From Uranotaenia lowii (Eukaryota; Arthropoda; Insecta; Diptera; Culicidae): DNA of 64,000 nucleotides. Positions 54,102 to 64,000 of the stretch are shown piece by piece. How positions within the stretch are numbered: position 1 is the first letter of the stretch; the number at the start of each line of letters is the position of its first letter. The stretch spans positions 22,096,444 through 22,160,443 of the forward strand of contig NC_073692.1 of assembly GCF_029784155.1 (NCBI RefSeq), read 5' to 3'. Under the pieces are notes generated by a model. It was given only the letters and a program-made list of their open reading frames with translations. It had not been told where the DNA came from and made no database searches. Both the position numbers and the translations under genes were made by a program.

Positions 54102-57100
54102 TTTAATTTATACTAAAATCTAACAGGGATCAATTGTAAATAAAATACTTATAAAATCAAAGCAGAAGCACTTTAGCCGAGTTTAGCTCAAGGCAGTGCA
54201 TAAATAAAAATAAACAGTCGAATAAAGCTCATGGCTGTGTTGACATCGAATACTACTTAAACTGGATATTGAGATTGAAACCTAAACACGAGAACAACAA
54301 ATGAGTTCGCAAAAATAAAAAAAAAATTAAAAAAAATATAATGCAAATAGTTACAAAGGAGCAGTAGATGATGACAATAGATGATTAAACAAAACTGAAA
54401 GACACGATTTCGGAACCCAAAGCTAAAAAAGAAAAAGCAATCAAAGTAAATTAAAGAATACGAAATTAAATAAAAGCCGACATGCAAACGTAGTGAAGGA
54501 AGATAAACTGGGTAAACCTACTAAACAAAACGCAAGAATTAATTTTTTTGAGATAAAAACCTAAAATATAAGTGTTCAATTTGGAATCAGTACACTCGCG
54601 TTGAGAAAAAATATATAATTGATATAAATTAACACCGCTAAGTAATGTGACCTACGAAGAAATCACACTTAAAATCGAATAGGAATGTTTTTTTTTTTTC
54701 ACAAAAGAAGATAGTGAATTGTAGGACAAATGATGGAAAAAAATGAGTTTTCAGTAAGTAAGATTCCTGTGCTCATTACGGAGGATAATACAGTTAGGTT
54801 TTTTAAATTGAAACTTCAATGACAACCAAAGGTTAAAAAATATCTTATACTGAAAGCAAATTAATAACGTCCAAGAAATTTACAGTCACAAACGCATACA
54901 TTGTAACACACCAAGAAAATATCGGAATAACACAATAAAATATCTATCTAAAGACTTACTAATATACTGCTTAAATATATTAGTCCAAAATAATATTCAC
55001 TTTACAGAATCAATTTAAAAACTATATGTATTCAATACATCATTCTAAAACAACCATTGATTGTGAAATTTTGAAGGACTTTGAAGTGAGTTTTGCTTAA
55101 GTTTCGTCAATTATTATATATTCACTTAACCGATATTTTTACAAGGATCAGGATCAAGATCTTTACGAGAATCAGAATGAATCAAATACATTACGAACCA
55201 CGAACCAGTAATTTAAGGATGAAGGTGCGAGGCTGACTTGGTTGATCGCTAACGCGTAGTTTGTGTCGGAAGATGTCATCATTGAGGATGACTTTGAATG
55301 TAACAATTTTTGAAGAATTGAAGAACTCTATACAATTTCGTTGAAGAAATTCAACTTGTATAGAGGTGTTTCGTAGTTCTTTTTGGGAACTATTTGCACT
55401 TAACATGTTCCAAACAGTTATATTTCAAGACCGTTTATTCCTAAGTTTTCATTTGAAATCGTATTTCCGATGAGTCTAAACCTGTTTGTGACAAGTTTCA
55501 TTTCAGCTTAGAAGTTCGTCTCCGTTGAAAATTAAATCCGATTTCCTTCTCGTCTCCGGCAAGCAACGTTTTCGTGAGGAATCCAATATTGGTATAATTT
55601 ACATGAGGAAGCTGCCATCGCCGCTGAGTTTCAACATATTCAACCATCTAGAATGAAAATGGAGGACTTGGTTTGAGTTCTACGAAAAGGTATTGGTATG
55701 TATAAGCGACTTTCATTTCCAGTCCGCTTCAAATCGATTTGATATGAGGAATGCGGCGAAATAACAGACATTTGGCGGTTTGACAAAAAGATTCGATACG
55801 TGTATTTGCAAGTTCGGCAGCAGCGCGAGACGGCTTATGTAAATTTAGTGGCAATAGATTTCGGCTTGAGTTGTCGTTGCCGAGGAATATATTAGAAATA
55901 GATTTGCCGTAATAGTTTCGCTTTATAGCCGGGCCCGGATTGAAAGTTATTGAGATGTTGTTTTCGATTGCTTGCCTTCCAAACCTTCTTTGTAGTGAGT
56001 TTTGTTACGAAATTGTAGAAGAAATCTTAAAAACTGACTCGTTGCATTTAGAAAATTACAACTTAAAAACTAATCTTATGGTCAATCAATAATCGAACAT
56101 GTTTCAAAATAAATCAATAAATAGTTCAACAAAGAAAAACGCAACAAGCATCAGTCAGGCAAAGGAGCTATGCAGGTTTTGTCTTGCAATGCCAATGTTA
56201 AATATTTGACATACGTAAAAAAATCCAAGGAAGTGCAAAGCAACGTTCAATTTCCTTGCTCAATGTTTTTCCCAACTCAACCTTCATCAACAAGTCAACA
56301 CAAACGTTGCCCGATTCCTCTTGTCAATCAATGATTTCCCACTCGAAATTGAACGAGCAGCAAGCAAAATGTGGAGCTTGTGTTTTTGAGCGGAAATGTT
56401 CAATAAATAAAATCATTCTGCACCGCAGCATCGTCTGAGGCTTCGCAAGACAAATAGTGATGAAAAAAGGGAAAGGGGGGTCTGTAGAAAGAAGAGGAAG
56501 TTTAGTTTTGAGAAAAAACAATTCAATGAAATGTGTAAAATGAATGGCTCTTCTCTCCAGAAAACACTGGATTGATTTATCGAGAGAGCTCGTTGTTTTG
56601 GCATATATTGTTGGATTGTTTGATTCAGCAAAACATCTGTTGTTCGTTTTTACCAAAAAGGAAAATTTTTAGACTACAGAGTTTTGGAAATTCGAAAAAC
56701 GTTGCAAAACGACACAATCTTATGCACAATGTAACACATGTACGAGACTAAAAAGTCTTATTCGATTGAAAATTTACCAGTCAGATTGGAATTTCAACAA
56801 AAGACTCTTTTAATGCAGGCATTTCATCAATTACTTTATGAATCGTAAAGTTTGATGACTCCTGCAAAAATGGTTTCCCATCCGATGCAACTGTAACCTT
56901 CTTTTGCAACGGTCAAAGTGCATTGATTCAAAAAGCTATAACAGAAAGCTAGATCTTCACCGTTGCACTTGGGAGGTAAAGCGAAATTTTCATCTTAATT
57001 TTAATTCCGATGATCCGGACAGTTTTGAGAAGTGGAGAGAAACTTCGGCTGAACTCAACCCAACTGCCAAGTCAGTCGAGTCGAGGGAAAAGTTTTCCCA

Positions 57101-58550
57101 GTGCCAGTGTTGCATACAACAGAGATAATCCGATATTGGATACCCCGGTGAATTCCGTGAACTGAACCGAAAATGTTCTGCTGTGGTGGCTTTCTCTGCA
57201 CAGACAGAGAGAGGGTGTTTGACTTTTGAGGTTAGACAAACAAGCGTCATCATCCCCTACCCCTATAAGGCGCCCTTTTCCTGTCCTCTTTCTTTCGCTA
57301 ACTGACTGTCCAGGGACCAAATGTTTGTTGTCAGATTTTGCAAATTTCATACCGTTGAAATGGTTTGTGTATTTTGGGGCGCTTTTATGTTATTAAGGAT
57401 CAAATTAACCGTTTGTTTTCTTAGGTGAGTGTTCAGTTCAATCTGACCCTTGCTGAAGAGATTTTATTAAACCTATTCTAAATCGTTCAGTGTTTCGTTT
57501 AGAAATGAACAAACTCTTTAAAATACACAGCTAACATCCCAGTTTCTGACAAGTTTGGTCGGAAGTATTATGAAATCTGCTCGTCTGAGCAGGTTGACAA
57601 ATATTCCTGGCACGCGTTGAGTTTTAGAGAGAGAGAAATTTCAAAGCAACTCCAGAGGGCAAACTTGAAATTCACCTTTCCATGCGAAACGAAAATCCAA
57701 TCAGTCTTCCGGGATCAAATTTCCAATTTTCCAATGCTTCAGGGAGGGAAAACGAAAAAAAAAGTTGGCCAGCTGTCAACGCACATCAACTTTTCTGAGT
57801 CTACTGGAGGCAGATTGATTGCCATCAAACTGACCTCAAATGATTGTAAAGTCAAAAAATCATAAGAAATTCGTTAACTTTTTCAAATAAAAAATCAAAT
57901 AATTCTTTTTTAATTTACACTATGAAAAATATGCCAAAGAATATTACAAACAACCAACTGGATAGGGGAAAATGCCAAAAGCGATAACATTACGCAACAG
58001 ATGCAACATTAAGTCCTAACCAATGAATGCTCTGATAAGACAAACAACGCGATCACTTCCCCGTGCCAAACAAGATAATTAATTAATTATACCCAGCATT
58101 CCATGGTTGCCAGAATTGGCATCCTCCCACGATAAATTATTCAGTTGGAAAAGCGACCACTTGTGCTGTAAGATATTTTCTTCGCATTTTTTGCCCTTAT
58201 CCATCCTCGGATAACCACCAAGCAAATCCCATTCGCTCCATGTGATGGATTCTGTAAGCTCCTGGCTGGCTGCCGCTACGTATCTTCCATCTTGAGAGGA
58301 GTGTCTTTAGAGCAGAATTCAGAAGAATTCTCACACATATGGGGAGCAAAACTAACTTGGCAGATTCTCGTTCTGTTTTCCCGAATGCGAACATAAATCT
58401 CGGGAAACGTGTGTCAATTGAATTCATTTGCCATTTTCTTGGTTTTATGTCTGATTTTTTTGCTTGTTTGTATTTTTTTTCCTTACCCAGGAATTAAAAA
58501 AAAAATCAAAGAGGTAACTAACAAAATTGTAATTCAAGTATTTTTCTTAA
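54102..58550. other. AT-rich intergenic stretch, no recognised gene
   Basis: A 71-codon minus-strand frame at 55191-55406 and a 46-codon plus-strand frame around 55760-55890 (EITDIWRFDKKIRYVYLQVR) have protein-like composition but no family I know. 56880-57870 is GC-richer with several 75-92 codon frames on both strands that overlap each other and look like chance. No repeats with clear ends were seen. Confidence 0.4.
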
Positions 58551-61500
58551 CTTTTGTCATTTTTGTCATTTTTGTCATTTTTGTCATTTTTGTCATTTTT
58601 GTCATTTTTGTCATTTTTGTCATTTTTGTCATTTTTGTCATTTTTGTCATTTTTGTCATTTTTGTCATTTTTGTCATTTTTGTCATTTTTGTCATTTTTG
58701 TCATTTTTGTCATTTTTGTCATTTTTGTCATTTTTGTCATTTTTGTCATTTTTGTCATTTTTGTCATTTTTGTCATTTTTGTCATTTTTGTCATTTTTGT
58801 CATTTTTGTCATTTTTGTCATTTTTGTCATTTTTGTCATTTTTGTCATTTTTGTCATTTTTGTCATTTTTGTCATTTTTGTCATTTTTGTCATTTTTGTC
58901 ATTTTTGTCATTTTTGTCATTTTTGTCATTTTTGTCATTTTTGTCATTTTTGTCATTTTTGTCATTTTTGTCATTATTGTCATTTTTGTCATTTTTGTCA
59001 TTTTTGTCATTTTTGTCATTTTTGTCATTTTTGTCATTTTTGTCATTTTTGTCATTTTTGTCATTTTTGTCATTTTTGTCATTTTTGTCATTTTTGTCAT
59101 TTTTGTCATTTTTGTCATTTTTGTCATTTTTGTCATTTTTGTCATTTTTGTCATTTTTGTCATTTCTGTCATTTTTGTCATTTTTGTCATTTTTGTCATT
59201 TTTGTCATTTTTGTCATTTTTGTCATTTTTGTCATTTTGGTCATTTTTGCCATTTTTGTCATTTTTGTCATTTTTGTCATTTTTGTCATTTTTGTCATTT
59301 TTGTCATTTTTGTCATTTTTGTCATTTTTGTCATTTTTGTCATTTTTGTCATTTTTGTCATTTTTGTCATTTTTGTCATTTTTGTCATTTTTGTCATTTT
59401 TGTCATTTTTGTCATTTTTGTCATTTTTGTCATTTTTGTCATTTTTGTCATTTTTGTCATTTTTGTCATTTTTGTCATTTTTGTCATTTTTGTCATTTTT
59501 GTCATTTTTGTCATTTTTGTCATTTTTGTCATTTTTGTCATTTTTGTCATTTTTGTCATTTTTGTCATTTTTGTCATTTTTGTCATTTTTGTCATTTTTG
59601 TCATTTTTGTCATTTTTGTCATTTTTGTCATTTTTGTCATTTTTGTCATTTTTGTCATTTTTGTCATTTTTGTCATTTTTGTCATTTTTGTCATTTTTGT
59701 CATTTTTGTCATTTTTGTCATTTTTGTCATTTTTGTCATTTTTGTCATTTTTGTCATTTTTGTCATTTTTGTCATTTTTGTCATTTTTGTCATTTTTGTC
59801 ATTTTTGTCATTTTTGTCATTTTTGTCATTTTTGTCATTTTTGTCATTTTTGTCATTTTTGTCATTTTTGTCATTTTTGTCATTTTTGTCATTTTTGTCA
59901 TTTTTGTCATTTTTGTCATTTTTGTCATTTTTGTCATTTTTGTCATTTTTGTCATTTTTGTCATTTTTGTCATTTTTGTCATTTTTGTCATTTTTGTCAT
60001 TTTTGTCATTTTTGTCATTTTTGTCATTTTTGTCATTTTTGTCATTTTTGTCATTTTTGTCATTTTTGTCATTTTTGTCATTTTTGTCATTTTTGTCATT
60101 TTTGTCATTTTTGTCATTTTTGTCATTTTTGTCATTTTTGTCATTTTTGTCATTTTTGTCATTTTTGTCATTTTTGTCATTTTTGTCATTTTTGTCATTT
60201 TTGTCATTTTTGTCATTTTTGTCATTTTTGTCATTTTTGTCATTTTTGTCATTTTTGTCATTTTTGTCATTTTTGTCATTTTTGTCATTTTTGTCATTTT
60301 TGTCATTTTTGTCATTTTTGTCATTTTTGTCATTTTTGTCATTTTTGTCATTTTTGTCATTTTTGTCATTTTTGTCATTTTTGTCATTTTTGTCATTTTT
60401 GTCATTTTTGTCATTTTTGTCATTTTTGTCATTTTTGTCATTTTTGTCATTTTTGTCATTTTTGTCATTTTTGTCATTTTTGTCATTTTTGTCATTTTTG
60501 TCATTTTTGTCATTTTTGTCATTTTTGTCATTTTTGTCATTTTTGTCATTTTTGTCATTTTTGTCATTTTTGTCATTTTTGTCATTTTTGTCATTTTTGT
60601 CATTTTTGTCATTTTTGTCATTTTTGTCATTTTTGTCATTTTTGTCATTTTTGTCATTTTTGTCATTTTTGTCATTTTTGTCATTTTTGTCATTTTTGTC
60701 ATTTTTGTCATTTTTGTCATTTTTGTCATTTTTGTCATTTTTGTCATTTTTGTCATTTTTGTCATTTTTGTCATTTTTGTCATTTTTGTCATTTTTGTCA
60801 TTTTTGTCATTTTTGTCATTTTTGTCATTTTTGTCATTTTTGTCATTTTTGTCATTTTTGTCATTTTTGTCATTTTTGTCATTTTTGTCATTTTTGTCAT
60901 TTTTGTCATTTTTGTCATTTTTGTCATTTTTGTCATTTTTGTCATTTTTGTCATTTTTGTCATTTTTGTCATTTTTGTCATTTTTGTCATTTTTGTCATT
61001 TTTGTCATTTTTGTCATTTTTGTCATTTTTGTCATTTTTGTCATTTTTGTCATTTTTGTCATTTTTGTCATTTTTGTCATTTTTGTCATTTTTGTCATTT
61101 TTGTCATTTTTGTCATTTTTGTCATTTTTGTCATTTTTGTCATTTTTGTCATTTTTGTCATTTTTGTCATTTTTGTCATTTTTGTCATTTTTGTCATTTT
61201 TGTCATTTTTGTCATTTTTGTCATTTTTGTCATTTTTGTCATTTTTGTCATTTTTGTCATTTTTGTCATTTTTGTCATTTTTGTCATTTTTGTCATTTTT
61301 GTCATTTTTGTCATTTTTGTCATTTTTGTCATTTTTGTCATTTTTGTCATTTTTGTCATTTTTGTCATTTTTGTCATTTTTGTCATTTTTGTCATTTTTG
61401 TCATTTTTGTCATTTTTGTCATTTTTGTCATTTTTGTCATTTTTGTCATTTTTGTCATTTTTGTCATTTTTGTCATTTTTGTCATTTTTGTCATTTTTGT

Positions 61501-62955
61501 CATTTTTGTCATTTTTGTCATTTTTGTCATTTTTGTCATTTTTGTCATTTTTGTCATTTTTGTCATTTTTGTCATTTTTGTCATTTTTGTCATTTTTGTC
61601 ATTTTTGTCATTTTTGTCATTTTTGTCATTTTTGTCATTTTTGTCATTTTTGTCATTTTTGTCATTTTTGTCATTTTTGTCATTTTTGTCATTTTTGTCA
61701 TTTTTGTCATTTTTGTCATTTTTGTCATTTTTGTCATTTTTGTCATTTTTGTCATTTTTGTCATTTTTGTCATTTTTGTCATTTTTGTCATTTTTGTCAT
61801 TTTTGTCATTTTTGTCATTTTTGTCATTTTTGTCATTTTTGTCATTTTTGTCATTTTTGTCATTTTTGTCATTTTTGTCATTTTTGTCATTTTTGTCATT
61901 TTTGTCATTTTTGTCATTTTTGTCATTTTTGTCATTTTTGTCATTTTTGTCATTTTTGTCATTTTTGTCATTTTTGTCATTTTTGTCATTTTTGTCATTT
62001 TTGTCATTTTTGTCATTTTTGTCATTTTTGTCATTTTTGTCATTTTTGTCATTTTTGTCATTTTTGTCATTTTTGTCATTTTTGTCATTTTTGTCATTTT
62101 TGTCATTTTTGTCATTTTTGTCATTTTTGTCATTTTTGTCATTTTTGTCATTTTTGTCATTTTTGTCATTTTTGTCATTTTTGTCATTTTTGTCATTTTT
62201 GTCATTTTTGTCATTTTTGTCATTTTTGTCATTTTTGTCATTTTTGTCATTTTTGTCATTTTTGTCATTTTTGTCATTTTTGTCATTTTTGTCATTTTTG
62301 TCATTTTTGTCATTTTTGTCATTTTTGTCATTTTTGTCATTTTTGTCATTTTTGTCATTTTTGTCATTTTTGTCATTTTTGTCATTTTTGTCATTTTTGT
62401 CATTTTTGTCATTTTTGTCATTTTTGTCATTTTTGTCATTTTTGTCATTTTTGTCATTTTTGTCATTTTTGTCATTTTTGTCATTTTTGTCATTTTTGTC
62501 ATTTTTGTCATTTTTGTCATTTTTGTCATTTTTGTCATTTTTGTCATTTTTGTCATTTTTGTCATTTTTGTCATTTTTGTCATTTTTGTCATTTTTGTCA
62601 TTTTTGTCATTTTTGTCATTTTTGTCATTTTTGTCATTTTTGTCATTTTTGTCATTTTTGTCATTTTTGTCATTTTTGTCATTTTTGTCATTTTTGTCAT
62701 TTTTGTCATTTTTGTCATTTTTGTCATTTTTGTCATTTTTGTCATTTTTGTCATTTTTGTCATTTTTGTCATTTTTGTCATTTTTGTCATTTTTGTCATT
62801 TTTGTCATTTTTGTCATTTTTGTCATTTTTGTCATTTTTGTCATTTTTGTCATTTTTGTCATTTTTGTCATTTTTGTCATTTTTGTCATTTTTGTCATTT
62901 TTGTCATTTTTGTCATTTTTGTCATTATTATCATTTTTGTCATTTTTGTCATTTT
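58551..62955. repeat. 4.4-kb 9-bp satellite array (TTTTTGTCA)n
   Basis: About 489 copies of the complement of the 37256-37700 repeat. Variants cluster at the edges: TCATTATTG near 58973, CATTTCTGTC near 59161, CATTTTGGTCATTTTTGCC near 59232-59250, and TTATTATC near 62925. The interior, about 3.67 kb, shows no variant by eye. Since 9 is a multiple of three, several frames run open end to end (VIF, LSF and, on the other strand, MTK repeats, about 1480-1520 codons). These are satellite translations. Confidence 0.97.
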
Positions 62956-64000
62956 CTGGTTATCCAGCATCCTATAATGTTTTCGACAAAGTCATATTAT
63001 AGCAACTTTTTTGAGCCTAGAGGCATGGCACAATTTCTCGAATGTATCAACTTTTAGACCGAGTTTCCAGCTCCATCAAGATGTTGCTGATGTCTGTTGC
63101 TTCGAAATCAATCTGGTATGAGGGTCCCTGTGACGGAGACATTTTGTAGCTTTTGCGACAAAATTTGCCTCTCTTCCTGACGATACCACCAGAGCATTCA
63201 AGTGGTTTAACTTTTATTTCTGCCTGAAGCAGTATGTCAATCAAAGCGGAAGTATGGTATCGGAATAACTTTTGGGGACTGTTCTCCGATATGCCTGAAA
63301 ACTTTTTTCCAGTGTTGCCTGGCTGTTGATGAATATCTTTTTGAAGAATTTTCCTCTAGTAAACTTCAATCTTGGTTAATCATGAACTTTTTCCATTTTT
63401 GTCTTGAAACGTCCTACAATTTGTTAATACAATAGGTATGGATTTATTTGCTCTTTGTTAGACAAAAGATCACCTATTTAGAAACTGGAAGGCTTTACCA
63501 ATTGATTGATGAAGGTGGAAGCTTGATTTCCGTTCCAAAGTTTTTTTTTCTCGTTTGTCTTCATTGAAGTTCGTTGAAGAACATTCATTCATCTTTTTCC
63601 GATCTGATAGATTAAGCTCTTTGTTTCCGACCCACCGCGCACCAAACTCAAACAGTCGATAAGGTTCTTCTTATTCGAAAGAGAAACATGTCTCACCTAC
63701 ATCAGAATTTTATTTAGACGATGTACTTCGAATCCATCGTTTCTTATTTATTCACGAATTGCATTTGAAATTTGTTCCATTCTTATAGAAAAGAATAAAA
63801 AAAATTCTAACAAAAAGAAATCAGGGATTTAATCTGATACTCATACTAATGTCCGAGAAAATCTAATCAATTCTAGAATGACGACTTTCCTCAAATGATA
63901 ACCTAACACGTCGAAACAACTTTCAATAAGAGAAAGATATGATCTGACCGGAAATAATATTTAGTTGACACGTTTATTCGACATGTCAAAACACTGTGCC
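62956..64000. other. Right flank with an unrecognised minus-strand frame
   Basis: A TTTTCGACAAAGTCATATTAT block at 62980 recalls the TTCGACAAAGTTGT words at 32333. The minus strand is open from about 63360 to 63047 (about 105 codons) without an obvious start; a TAG stands just upstream. The product would read IDILLQAEIKVKPLECSGGI then a basic stretch. No family recognised; possibly a relic of a retroelement or host exon. The rest shows nothing. Confidence 0.3.

Noticed and set aside
57000..57870. Several 74-92 codon frames on both strands
   Set aside because: Mutually overlapping, without splice structure, motifs or repeats; consistent with chance in a GC-richer stretch.
58409..63002. Very long frames of about 1500 codons on both strands (VIF, LSF and MTK repeats)
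   Set aside because: They are translations of a 9-bp satellite whose period is a multiple of three. Several frames are open at once and there is no non-repeat protein sequence of note.

Overview
The window is AT-rich, repeat-dominated animal DNA. I recognise no host protein-coding gene in it. An intact insect-type errantivirus (Ty3/gypsy retrotransposon with env), Tc1/mariner- and hAT-type DNA transposons, many TA-flanked MITEs, tRNA-derived SINEs and a truncated LINE together suggest an insect, most likely a fly of the mosquito type. That placement is inference from the repeat spectrum, not from a host gene.

Layout. 1-9240: a macrosatellite of three 3.3-3.4 kb units, the last one truncated. 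Each full unit carries two arrays of a 13-bp satellite, a 42-bp palindrome flanked by 8-bp direct repeats, and a tRNA-like segment. 9241-12828: AT-rich spacer with a half copy of a long-inverted-repeat transposon and an 82-bp tandem repeat. 12833-20042: a complete 7.2 kb errantivirus with apparently identical 343-bp LTRs, a TATT target duplication, intact gag, pol and env, a -1 frameshift signal and a predicted env splice. 20600-21345: broken Tc1/mariner transposase. 21350-33050: AT-rich spacer with several small inverted-repeat elements. 33052-34267: a 1.2 kb near-palindromic TA-flanked transposon with IR/DR ends. 36680-37700: a degenerate 10-bp array grading into a perfect 9-bp array. 37998-40436: a hAT element with decayed transposase. 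42628-43601: a TA-flanked inverted-repeat element. 46142-48280: two adjacent copies of a MITE, one interrupted by a 148-bp LINE tail. 48618-49075: SINE-like pieces. 49348-52335: a 3 kb terminal-inverted-repeat element whose minus strand holds unrecognised, phase-consistent spliced reading frames. 52985-54093: a small inverted-repeat element and a SINE. 58551-62955: 4.4 kb of the 9-bp satellite in the opposite orientation to the first array. 62956-64000: an unrecognised reading frame on the minus strand.

The only complete functional set visible is the errantivirus. Its LTRs drive transcription and a tRNA-Lys-like primer site primes reverse transcription. Gag and, by frameshifting, Gag-Pol come from the full-length RNA; Env probably comes from a spliced RNA. 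The long simple-repeat reading frames (13-residue period, and VIF / LSF / MTK repeats) are translations of satellite DNA and are not annotated as genes. The best candidates for something undescribed are the spliced reading frames inside the 49348-52335 element and the two PTAP motifs in the errantiviral Env tail.
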